Assembly (NCBI GenBank): GCA_031472005.1
Contig: PZJY01000007.1
Span: 620,001 to 684,000, forward strand
DNA length: 64,000 bases
Source: Tetracladium setigerum
Lineage: Eukaryota; Ascomycota; Leotiomycetes; Helotiales
Direction: 5' to 3'
Positions 38,201 through 48,731 of the stretch are shown here, piece after piece. The translations under genes and the position numbers were made by a program. Position 1 is the first letter of the stretch. Each line of letters starts with the position of its first letter. The notes below the pieces were generated by a model that searched no databases, was not told the origin of the DNA, and saw only the letters and a list, made by a program, of their open reading frames with translations.

Positions 38201-39362
38201 CCCTCGGACAACCAGAGCTTCACGGTTACGACTTGCCGTAGATCCCTCACAGATTTTGAGCATTTGGCCAAGCTTCTAGCAGTTGAGAATCCCGCCTCGT
38301 GGCTACCGTCTATATCTGGAATGCGGTCGCCATTTCAAATACCTTCAAAGCCGTCTCGCGCTGTTCTGCGAGATATCCAGCTCCGCTTAGATGCCTTCCT
38401 CAAGATACTGTTAGCGCATTCCACATTCTCAACACACGAGATGCTCTGGGAGTTCTTCCTTGTTCCTGATATCCAAGCCGACATGATGGAGCAGAGAAGC
38501 AAGTTGAAGTCTGAGACTAGGGTCGAGAAAGTCAGGGATGAGTATGAGCCGATCGAAGATGTTCGAGACGTCGAGCAATTTGTTGATCATGCACGAGATA
38601 TGGTCCGGAGCGTGAATTACTCTACCAAAAGCGTTGCCCGCCGGACCAATGCAATGCGATCCGCTCTTACCGGTAAGCCCGTTCAATATTCCCATTATTG
38701 CGACCTGACTGACACTCACAGATTTCCACGATGCTTCACATCTGGCGTCTAGAGCAATCTCAACGCTAGAGTTCCTCCCCCAGACTCACGCCGATGCTTT
38801 GGTAGCTTATGTCCAGACCTTTGCTCCATCAACTTCCTCACCGTATGCAACTTTCCATTCCAACATGCTCTCAATCCACAGCACGATAATTGCGATGTTA
38901 CTGGCCTTATCCCGGCCCACCTCGCTCATCGCATCCATCAACATGTCTCGCAAATCAATTGAAAGGTCCTACAACTCTCTGTCTCGTTCAACGCGATGGC
39001 CACTCGGGCTACTCGATGAGACTCGTGTGAGGCTGAATGAAGAGAAGGAGGATAAAGCCCGTCGCACCAAAGAAGAGTCTGATGGAGTGGGTAAGGAGCT
39101 TCGCTACACACAGCAAGTCGTGGCCGCCGAACTTGCAGGGTGGCAAGATCTCCACGAAAAGATGGGTCGGAAAGCGATCCGGGACCTCGCAAAGGGGATG
39201 CTGACCCAGGAGCGATCTGCGCTAGAGGGCATGAAGCGAGCACTGAGGAAGCTCAAGGTCATGCCAATTATCATTCAGCCCCCCTTGGTTGTGGAGACCC
39301 TGGGCGAGGCCGTGGACGTTCCGCGGGAAGAAGCTGGTGGGGCTGCTACTCCGCAGTCGTAG
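35279..39362 (+). CDS. VPS9-ankyrin-PX protein, Vrl1/VARP-like (frame break at 36606-36608)
   Basis: Endosomal Rab5-family guanine nucleotide exchange factor candidate. Exons are 35279-35356, 35416-35668, 35722-38672 and 38722-39362; repaired length is 1307 codons. The N-terminus MQPLNPFLCAFFKSTLPSQC is the start conserved in this fungal family. A VPS9-type region covers about residues 280-500 (RPEDLELESKIRQMEYVDIS; FIDDVESGEMGYALSTFEAVL). Four or so ankyrin repeats lie at about 690-900 (GNTLLHIVND, FTALMVASKYGRLEMVRAL). A PX-like domain (about 915-1030) and a helical BAR-like end follow. This order matches yeast Vrl1 of the VINE sorting complex. The frame breaks at SPSK/MMDVLL; one more A at 36606-36608 repairs it. 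Vrl1 is itself frameshifted in the S. cerevisiae reference strain, but here nine neighbouring genes show the same kind of break. Confidence 0.85.
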
Positions 39363-39554
39363 CAAAGAAGATAAAAATAAAGACGGAAATAAAGATGAAA
39401 ATTCATTTCTTGGAATGTGGGCGTGTTAGGATAGACGGGGGGGTGGTGGATGTACTCTGGAATTGGTTGGCGTTGGCCGCAGGTAGGCAAGCGATGGCTT
39501 GCAATAATAATTGATCAGATCATACTCGTATCTGAATACCAAATGATATGAAAA

Positions 39555-39580
39555 TGGATGGATGGATGGATGGATGGATG
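39555..39580. repeat. (ATGG)n microsatellite
   Basis: About six units of GGAT/ATGG in the 3' flank of the Vrl1-like gene. Confidence 0.85.
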
Positions 39581-39710
39581 AGCTGATGTGCAAGCAAGCT
39601 TCCGTGCCTCTTCCCTTCCCCGCACTTTCAGCAAGCAGCCTTGTGTTTATTTACTTATTCGCCTCCGAAACACAGGGGATGTTTACGGCCATGTATTACT
39701 TGGAAGAGGC

Positions 39711-39823
39711 TTGTATGTAACAACACATTCCTGTATGTGAACACATGAATCGTTATACCCGCAACCGTACGATTCATGTATTAGGTATTTATTGCATACT
39801 GTACAGGAATGTGTTACATACAA
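39711..39823. repeat. Nested inverted repeat, 113 bp, MITE-like
   Basis: Outer arms 39711-39735 and 39802-39823 are complementary over 22 bases, with a 3-base CAA insertion in the left arm. Inner arms CATGAATCGT (39744-39753) and ACGATTCATG (39769-39778) are perfectly complementary around a 15-base loop. The compact AT-rich palindrome resembles a miniature inverted-repeat element, but no target-site duplication was confirmed. Confidence 0.6.
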
Positions 39824-40236
39824 TCCCAAAGTAATTCGAAACTAAAGACAGCTGGGAAAGGTCATCCGTCCTGCATATCATGCGCGTTCCCTTCGAGAAA
39901 GAGCACGAGTCAGTGTCTCCCCTCCTCCTCTCGCCAATCACAACGATGCATTGACTTTCGTGACGGCTCCATGCCGCTGGTGCCAATCTACTGTACTCTA
40001 CTGTACTAGTATTGCGGTCTCAACCACAACCGAAAGGAACAACCGAACAAGAGGGAAGGGAAGTCACGAATAACCCCTCACTTCTGGGAGACTAGTGCTT
40101 CCTCTATTTGAAAGAAGACCTCCCTCAATGGTTATATCTCAACTCGTTTCTGTACTTCTATTGACTGTTGTCTGATGGAAAGACAAAACAATTGACATCA
40201 ACTAATCTCAACTCATCACCTCTCACTTACCTCATC

Positions 40237-42575
40237 ATGCCTCTCTACAATAAACTCCCAGAAAATCTAAAGGAAGTCGATGTGATCATCGCTGGAGGTA
40301 TGTACCTCGGCATCTTTTCTAGAGATGAAAGAGAACTAGTTACCTAGGTACTAATTCAATTCGATTCGCCACCATAGGAGGAACAGCAGCTTGCATTGTC
40401 GCAGGTCGTCTTGCTGCTGCGCAACCAAGCCTCGAGATTTTGGTTATTGAGTATGGCAAGGATAATTACGATGTCCCTACTGTCGTATATCCTGCCCTCT
40501 TCTCCCTCAATCTCGTTCCTGGTAATCAGACTGCAATCTTTTACGACTGCGAGGGAGGTCCAAGTCTTAATGGACGAACACATATCATTCCTACGGGCGG
40601 CGTGCTTGGGGGCGGGTCCTCTATCAACTTCCTAATGTGAGTCTTGAGAAATCCCCAGTCTCAAATTCTTGGCTATTTCTATATGGCTGCTTACTCTCTG
40701 TCCAGGTACACGAGAGCTCAACGGGCAGATTTCGACTCCTGGAAGACTGAAGGATGGGGCGCTGATGAAATGATTCCATTTCTTCAAAAGGTGTGATATG
40801 ATACATTCTTCCCCCATTGAAAACCAACTCTTCACTTGAATTATTAACCTGACATATTCAGCTTGAAACATACCATGGAGTTGGCGATAAGAAAGTTCAT
40901 GGCTACAATGGCCCAATCCACATTTCTGACGGTGGTTTCAACTGCGAATCCACAAGAGATGACTATCTCGAAGCCGCTAACAAAATCGGTTATCCAACAG
41001 TCAAGGATCTTCAAGACCTGGACTCCAACAACGCATTCTCTGCTTGGTATCGAACGATTTCTCCAGAGGGCAAGAGACAGGATACAGCACATGCATATGT
41101 GCATCCATTGCTGAGAGACGGAAACCACCCGAACCTCCATGTGCTCACTGAGACGAAGGTCTCCCGTGTGCTCTTTGATTCTGAGGGAAAAGCTTCTGGT
41201 GTTGAATTCCTCACTATTCCAATGGAAAATCGTTCGCTCAACGAACATGGGCAGTCTCAAACTGTGCGCGCTCGAAAGATGGTTGTGGTTTCCTGCGGAG
41301 CTGTTGCTACTCCCATGGTTCTTGAGCGCTCCGGACTTGGCGATCCTCAAATCCTCGAGGACAAGGTTGAGAAAGTGGTTGCCAATCTTCCTGGAGTTGG
41401 AGCCAACTACCAAGATCACCATCTCATTTTCTATCCATACAAAGTCAAACTCGGAGAAAATTCCACGCTGGGTATTCTGAAGAGCGAAGGTGGCTTTGAG
41501 AAAGCTGTTGCAAACAAGTCGCCACTGCTCGGTTGGAACACTGTTGACGTCTGCTCGAAGATTCGTCCGACTGAAGCTGACATAGATAAGCTTGGTCCAG
41601 AATTTAGGGAGGCATGGGATCGAGACTACAAAGATCATCCAAACAGACCTTTGATGTTATCAGGCTTTGTATCAGCGTGAGTTTCTCGGACATCTTCTCG
41701 TATGTCGAAAATGCTAATTGCTAGGTAATCAGATATCTCGGAGACACCCAAGGAATCGACGAAGGAGATGTCGTCTCCTGCGCCAATTACTCCGCGTACC
41801 CCTACTCTCGCGGAACGGTCCACATCCAAAAAGACGTCGAAGGCGTCCCATCAGCACCCCATTTCGTCCCTGGCTTCTTCACCGACAAAGGCGACTTCGA
41901 CCTCAAAATGCACATCTGGGCCTACAAAATGCAGCGTGAAATCATCCGTCGCACCAAGATGTATCGCGGTGAACTCGCCATCGGCCATCCCAAGTTCCCC
42001 GAGGGTTCAAACGCAACGTGCAAGATGCTCCCTCTGAATGATGAGTATGATCCTGAAAGCGTGAAGAGCGATATTGAGTATACCAAGGAAGACGACAAGG
42101 CGATTGAGACTTGGTTGAGGGATAATATCGAGACGACTTGGCATTCGCTTGGGACGGCTAAGATGGCGCCAAGAGAGGATGGAGGTGTTGTTGATAAGGA
42201 TCTTAGTGTGTATGGTGTGAAGGGATTGAAGGTTGTGGATTTGAGTATTGTTCCTGAGAATGTCGCTGCTAATACTTGCAATACTGTAAGTCCTTCCCCT
42301 CCGCCTCCCCTCCTCCTTCTCTCCAAATTTATCCTCTCTCCATTTCCCACAATCCAACCCAAGAATCCCAATCCCAGAAAATGAGAATCCCCAGTGCGGT
42401 TTATTTCTAATTCCAAACTACCTATTCATGGCAATCAAACATCTCACTAATCCTTTTCGTTTCTTTCAAAACACAGGCAATGGTAATCGGAGAAAAGGGT
42501 GCAGATATCATTGCCAAGGAATTGGGATTTTCCCTCGGTGAGCAGAATAAATCTTCGAATTGCATGATTCTTTGA
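40237..42575 (+). CDS. GMC oxidoreductase, alcohol-oxidase-like
   Basis: FAD-dependent glucose-methanol-choline oxidoreductase closest in layout to methanol/alcohol oxidases (AA3_3). Six exons: 40237-40297, 40378-40636, 40706-40790, 40862-41676, 41733-42285 and 42477-42575, giving 623 codons. The dinucleotide-binding motif [16 protein letters not shown] straddles the first intron. GMC signature 1 is [18 protein letters not shown], and signature 2 lies around [19 protein letters not shown]. The catalytic histidine is in [14 protein letters not shown] and the distal asparagine in [17 protein letters not shown]. It should oxidise an alcohol with O2, releasing hydrogen peroxide; the substrate is unknown. 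It has no signal peptide and no peroxisomal tripeptide. The C-terminus is CMIL, which fits a CaaX box. Intron 5 is long (191 nt). No frame breaks. Confidence 0.9.
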
Positions 42576-42693
42576 GTGGGTGAGGAGGAGAAAAGGGAGA
42601 ACGGACGAAGGACACTTCATCAATCAATGAATGAATGAATGGATGGAAGGATGTATTTATATTAGCCAGCGAGTTGAGTGCGAAAAAAAATTT

Positions 42694-42717
42694 GGGGGGG
42701 GGGGGGGGGGGGGGGGG
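42694..42717. repeat. Poly-G run, 24 bases
   Basis: Uninterrupted G run directly after an A8 run; could form a G-quadruplex and is a likely trouble spot for sequencing. Confidence 0.9.
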
Positions 42718-42747
42718 TTTGAGGCAAAGTTGCGCAGTCATGTGCAG

Positions 42748-42768
42748 TATATATATATATATATATAT
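42748..42768. repeat. (TA)n microsatellite
   Basis: About ten TA units 30 bases after the poly-G run. Confidence 0.85.
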
Positions 42769-43222
42769 TCAAATCAATGGTCTTTGGCACAAATTTATAT
42801 TGGCCGTATTGCTTTATTCTGTGTAGTATTATTGTAGCGGGTTTGATTTATGGAGAAGTAGATAGCAACAGCTACATTGTTTACCTGTAGAATGCTTCGT
42901 ACAAACAATGGAATTGAGAAATAAAAGATATCTGTTCTCCATGATATATGTTCTGAACTTCAAATACGTTCTATGGTAAGGTTACATAATTACAGTCTCG
43001 AATACTTTTTTTCTCCTCTGATAGGTGAGAGATATATGAGGATAATGAAGCGCAAGCAAATCCTGTCCCGTACAAAAAACAAAACAATCTAAAGTCTAAA
43101 AGGAGAGTGACAGTCTGAAATCTAAAAGAAAAATGACAAATAAAATGCGTAAGCAAAAGAAAAAAAGAAAAAAATCCTACCATCCCACATCTTGAAGCCT
43201 GTTTATGAAAATGGCTGTTCGA

Positions 43223-46200
43223 TCATGTAGCAGTCTTCGTCTTCTTCGTCCTCAACTTCATCAACAAATAGACAAGCCCATAACTCGAAAATGCAAAGAT
43301 AACCACAATAGCCGCATCTCTCCAGCCATACGAATATTCATTGAGATTAATCGTCTGCAAGTAATCCCGTCCAGTCTTGTACTGACAAACCCTACAATCC
43401 GTCACCGCATCAGGATTCGTGAGATTCGCTCCCGCACCAAAGGGATTCTGGAGATATTGACCCAGATACTCCCCACAAGTCTGATTGCCCAGTGGGTTGA
43501 AAATCGCGAATTCGGATTCCTTGCAGTTGATGACGACGTCGTAGGTTGTGAAGACGAGGAGGGCGCCCATGAGGTAGTTGAATGGATTGAGGTAGTAAAG
43601 CCAATACTTCCAGAACTCCGGCATCTGCGAGTAAGGCACCAACACGCCACAGAATCCAACCAGAGTAAAAATAACAAGCGGATTGACGAGCGAGGCTGCC
43701 GTGGCGTTGGGAGCGTAGGCCGCGATGAATTGGCCGATTCCCGTATATACGAATTCGTACATGAGCATGACGAAGAGTACGGAGCCGGCTCTGAGGGGTG
43801 AGCTGGGGAGGCCGACCGTGTAGTAGAAGCAGAAGAAGAATTGGATGGCGCAGATGATGAGATAGGGTAGTTCGGCGACGATAAGACCGGTAACGAAGGC
43901 GATCCAGCTGTACATTTTTGATTTCTTTTCGCGCGCTTCGTAGATGTCACGTTTTTCGATGAAGAGGGGTTGCAGTTGTGCTGTGATGATAATGTTAGTA
44001 TGTGAGATATCAACTAAGGATGAAGCATTTGTATTCTTGAGAGGCAGACATGGGAATATAAACATACCTATGACACCTGGGGCGACGAAGATAAACTGAA
44101 ATACGGCAAATAGTCGTAGTTGCAAGTCACCAACGCTATCGCCAACCTTCCAGAATGAAAAGCCTGCGAAGAGTCCGATGATGATATGAAGCGAGAATTT
44201 GTTGTTGACATAATCTGTATTGCGCCAGACGGCCACGGTCATTCGCTTCGTGACCAATTTGGTCTGATCCCATAGAGGCATAGCGAACTCGAATCCGTCA
44301 TCAACTGTAGCGGAAGGCACAGAAGCTGCCTCCTCGACGATACGATCAAGCTCCACCAGCATCTTTTCATGCTCAGGGGATTCAAGCCACACTTTACTCC
44401 AGTCCCTGCCACGGCTCGAGACGACATCGATCATGTGTTCTGCTGGGTTTGCTTCTGGTGGACAAGGGGCGTCATAGCGATTGAAATATTCCTTGACTTG
44501 GGAACCGTTCTCCCCTATGTCTCCAAAGTAGACAGTATTACCTCCTTTGGCAAGTAACAAGAGAGTGTCAAACTGAGAAAACAATTGAGCACTTGGCTGA
44601 TGAATTGTCACCAGGATCGCTTGTCCAGCCGCGGCGAGCTTTTTGAGGAACCGAATAATGTTATACGCAGCTTGACCGTCAAGTCCTGATGTAGGTTCGT
44701 CCAGGAAGATCAATATACTTGGCTTTGCCACGAGTTCAACCCCGATAGTCAGCCTCTTGCGTTGTTCAACTGAAAGACCAGCGCCGCCAGCACTGCCAAT
44801 CAGACAATTTTCGATATCGTGCATTTCGAGTAGGTCCACAATGACATCGACATATTTGAGCTTCTCTTCTTTGGAGACTGTGCGGGGTTGACGAAGGAGT
44901 GCAGAGAATTCCAAGGCCTCTCTCACAGTTCTGTGGAGATATATCAATTAGCAAACACGCCTATGAGATATAGGACATCCAAGAATCACTTACGCCAACG
45001 ATTCATGAACATCCAACTGTTCACAGTAGCCAGCCGAGCGTTGAAAGCTGATGGAGAGTGGGCGGCCATCGACCAGAACAGACCCGTGAATTGTACCGTC
45101 TGTTTTACGTTGAGCCAATACATCCAACAAAGTCGTCTTTCCGGCTCCCGACGATCCCATCAACGCGCCTAACATGCCTGGCTTGACCCATCCGTGAACG
45201 TTGTTGAGTAGAACACGGGGCCCATGTGGAGTTTGTACCGTGTAGGTCAGATTCTTCCATGTGAACACAGACGTATTTTGAATCAATTGTCCATCCACTG
45301 TTTGGGATACTTGGGAGACTTTGGTGGACGAAGAGTTGCTCGACACTACCTTCTCATCTTTGCTCTGCGCCTCCGGATCTTGCGGTGGTAAACGAGCTGG
45401 CTTCTTCGAGAGATCTCGCGGGACAAGTAAAAGTCCACTTCGGAGGGAGGATTCTTTCCAGCGTGATGTGAACGTGATCGTGAGAACGACGAAGAAAACC
45501 CACCAGACCCTACGATACTGTATCAGCCCCAAATACCTCAGTGATGCCCAGCAAAGAAGACCTACCAAACGATTCCAATGTTTCTCCACATATTTGAATA
45601 GCTGTATGAGAGACTGTCCAGGTACTGTTCACCAGTGACGCTTGAAGCACCTCTTGGCGCACCCCGTACTCCTGTACATGCTTGATTCACGCTTGAATTA
45701 TAACCAGGTCCATTAGGGACAAGATTGGGGCCAACGCAGAGAAGATCTTTGTCATGAAACTCATTGGAAAGAAGGGCGTTGTAGGCGTATGATAGGGGAT
45801 CAATCCAGAAAATCCTAAAATAATTAGTCAACCTACAAGCGCAATTCCAACAGAGCAACATACCAAACAAACCAGGGGTGCATTTCCTTTTTAGGAATCA
45901 TATATCCACAATACAAGAGTGTCGAACTGACTAGAAATCCAGACAACTTGCTCGCATCGTCGAAAGTCGGAAATGCGGCGCCCACTGCTCTAAACAGTGC
46001 CGTCATACACATAGTCGCGGAAAAAATAATGAACCAAAATGTAAAGAAGGTGCCTGCCGCTGCGGTGAATCCGACCATGAAGTAAATTACAACAGAGAAT
46101 ACTGTGATTTGGAAGATGAGAATCGGGAGATCGGTTATAATCTGCGCAAGACAGAAAGCAGCAGGATGATAGAGTGCAAAACTCTTGTGCTTTGCTAGAA

Positions 46201-47958
46201 TGGGGCGACCAAAGAACGAATCTGTAACCTCGGATTGAGACAAAAGACAGTTGAATAGGAGAGACACGAACAAAGCTCCCCCCTTGATGAAGATGCCGGC
46301 GGAGTTGTTTGGTGCGTTGTAGAAAAGAGAGCCCGATGTCAAAGCTTGGATGAGGTTCGATACTTGCTTAATGATGAGGACTGCCATATCTCCCCGAATA
46401 ATCTGATATTGACGTTGAATGGCTGCTTTCAATTGCGTGGTAAATCCCACAGTGACAGGAAGATTGCGCATGAGGATGCTCCGGTGTTTCTCATCTTCAA
46501 TTGCTTCGACAAACTCATCCGTGTGTTCCTTGGCTTGCTGAGTCGTTGCATAGTCGTATTCCGCTTCCATCTGCCTCTTGATATCAGAAAGCTGATACTG
46601 TGCCAAGATTTCGTCTGCGGTCTTTGGGAACTTCGCCTCGAAGCCTGGGCGTATACTCCGCTCGGTAGGAACAGTAACGCCTTTCAAAATATCAGTGATT
46701 AAAACTTTTCATCCTGCAGAATTAAACTTACCAGTGAGAAAGTCTGCCACATTAGCTCCTTCAGCAGACATGAAGCCTAGGTCTTCCATGAACGGCTTCG
46801 CTGCTTTCAAAGGCCCGTAGTAGATCTGCTTCCCTTCATCAAGCACGAGAGCCTTATCGAACAAGTCGTAAATACCGTTGCCAGCTTGGTAAATTGTAAC
46901 AATGGAAGATAGTCCGAAAATATTGGTCATTTCTCGAACAGCTTTTATGTATTGAACTGAATAGCCATTAGCAAGACATTCTTCCCTCGAAAACAAAGTG
47001 CTTCAAGTTCAGGGATATGAAAGCTCTCAGGAGCCAGAAACCCCTCTGAGGAGAGGTTCAACGAGAGGAATTACTTACGTGCGGTGCTCGCATCAAGACC
47101 CCGGGTAGGATTGTCCCAGCAGTAGATGCTTCCCCTCGTAGCCATGGCCTCTATGATGCTGACTCTCTTCCGCTCTCCACCTGAGACGCCGCGGATGAAC
47201 TCATTGCCAACTTTTGTGTTGATGGTATGAGATATTCCAAGCAATTCCAACAAAAAGTCCCGGCTCGCAATTCGGGCTTCCTCTGGGCTGGAAAAGCCGG
47301 GAGCTGTCTTGGATGGAATCTTCATCCTTGTAGCAAAATCAATAGTCTGACCGACAGTCAAAGTGGGAAAGAAGATCTCCTCCTCGGTATTCATGACAAT
47401 CTGTCCCTTGTATCGCTCGGCCTCCTTGTGGTCTAGCGAGCCAAAGTTGACCTGGCCTTCGATGTTGGTAAAGCCGGCTCGACGATTAGACAGAACCTTC
47501 AAGAGTGTTGTGCAGCCGGCACCAGGACGTCCAAGAACCAGAAGCATCTCCCCCGGTTTGACACAACCATGGCTGCTCTCGATAATTGTTCGTTCCGTGG
47601 CCAGGCCCGCTCGTCCTCCTCCCTTGAATCTCTCCGGGAGGATTTGGGAGACGACGTTCTCGTTGAAACAGGCGTCTGCTCCAATACCCTTGATGGTAAG
47701 ATCCTTCCACGTGAGCCCCAGCCTTCTTGCTTTGTGTTCGTCTGCCCGGATAGCCTTCACCTCGGGCATGCGAGCCCAGTCTTCGGAGTTGAGACCAGGA
47801 CCATCGTCGTTAGCATCATCAGCGAACCCTCCACCGTGAAGTCGGGTGCTCACGGCTGACAGAACGCGGTTGATCATGCTTGTGCCATGCTGTTGTCCTG
47901 CTTCTGCTTCTGCATCGATTTGTGCACGAGACGCAGGCCTTTGAGGCTGAGAAGCCAT
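43223..47958 (-). CDS. PDR-type ABC multidrug transporter (ABC-G full-size)
   Basis: Plasma-membrane efflux pump of the pleiotropic drug resistance family, (NBD-TMD)x2. Seven exons: 47958-47079, 46956-46732, 46680-45864, 45814-45566, 45509-44994, 44930-44068 and 43980-43223, giving 1435 codons and no frame break. NBD1 has the PDR-type degenerate Walker [10 protein letters not shown], signature [11 protein letters not shown] and Walker [14 protein letters not shown]2 has a canonical Walker [10 protein letters not shown], the degenerate signature [15 protein letters not shown] and [10 protein letters not shown]. This asymmetry is normal for the family. Each TMD has six segments, and a large cysteine-containing loop (CKES, QTC, CRVCQ) lies before the last one. 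It is divergent from a Zn2Cys6 regulator 774 bp away, which suggests inducible expression. The last intron (44067-43981) is 87 nt and lacks stops, so unspliced RNA would still encode protein. Confidence 0.95.
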
Positions 47959-48731
47959 AACTTCCGAGGAGCTGGTGTGTAGTCAATGTGGTCAAGTATG
48001 GAAGTATGAAAGTAGGAAGAGTACAAGAAGGTGAGAAGAAGTTCAAGGGATAGAAAGAGTGAAAGACGATCAAGTCATAGTGACAGCAGGAAAATGCCCA
48101 GGAGAACAGATTCCGCCCTCTTATATCCCAGATATAAGATGAAAACTTGCGGAACTAATGATAAAGAATCTTTCTGGACCGGCGACTCGCAGGTTCATTC
48201 AATCTCCAGCGCGATGGCAAGCGGGAAGGTGGAAATGCCGGCAAGGAAGGACCAGGATGACAATACTCCATTGCTTCACTACCTACCGTATAGCCGTCAT
48301 AGACTTTCGCAGCAGCCCCGATTGTGAGACTAACTCTCTGTGCTGTTGGAGTTGTTTATCTATCACGGACATCGCCAGCAAAAGTTCATCCGCATCTGCG
48401 CTTGTTAGCCGCGTTTGAGCTCTCAGAATTCAGGGGACCCGCGTAGAACGGGGTATATGTACGGCCGTACCCTCGCCTAACTGGAGGTTACTAGACAAAG
48501 TTAATTGATTAGTATTCGAGCACACGGACAGTTGTTGAGGTGCTTTTCATGTTTACTGATCAACCCACCGCACATTGGCAAACTCTATCATGGTGGAGCA
48601 GCTTGGCTTTGTGTGGAGAAGTGAAGGAGGAAAGACGCAAGAATAATGCAGTAAAGGCATATAATTATTAATGAAATGGCAATTGCCATGCCATTATTAT
48701 TGCAACTGCAATTGCCAATAATCCACCCACC
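47959..48731. promoter_or_regulatory. Shared divergent promoter, ABC transporter / Zn2Cys6 factor
   Basis: 773 bp between divergent start codons. Zn2Cys6 factors usually bind CGG triplets; several CGG/CCG occur here, for example near 48178, 48238, 48389 and 48463, but I cannot assign a site. GC-richer patches near 48220-48300 alternate with an AT-rich stretch next to the regulator start. Confidence 0.5.

Larger units (their letters stand above)
39363..40236. other. Intergenic with nested inverted repeat and ATGG microsatellite
   Basis: No gene recognised. Holds an (ATGG)n run at 39555-39580 and a nested inverted repeat at 39711-39823 (separate entry), then the promoter of the GMC oxidase. 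Confidence 0.65.
42576..43222. other. Intergenic between convergent genes, with poly-G and TA runs
   Basis: 3' flanks of the GMC oxidase and the ABC transporter. Holds a 24-base G run (42694-42717) and a TA run (42748-42768). Confidence 0.7.

Noticed and set aside
36608..38752. Stand-alone ankyrin protein starting MMDVLLATLK
   Set aside because: The preceding frame ends exactly there and the two parts join into one VPS9/ankyrin protein with a single added base; not an independent start.
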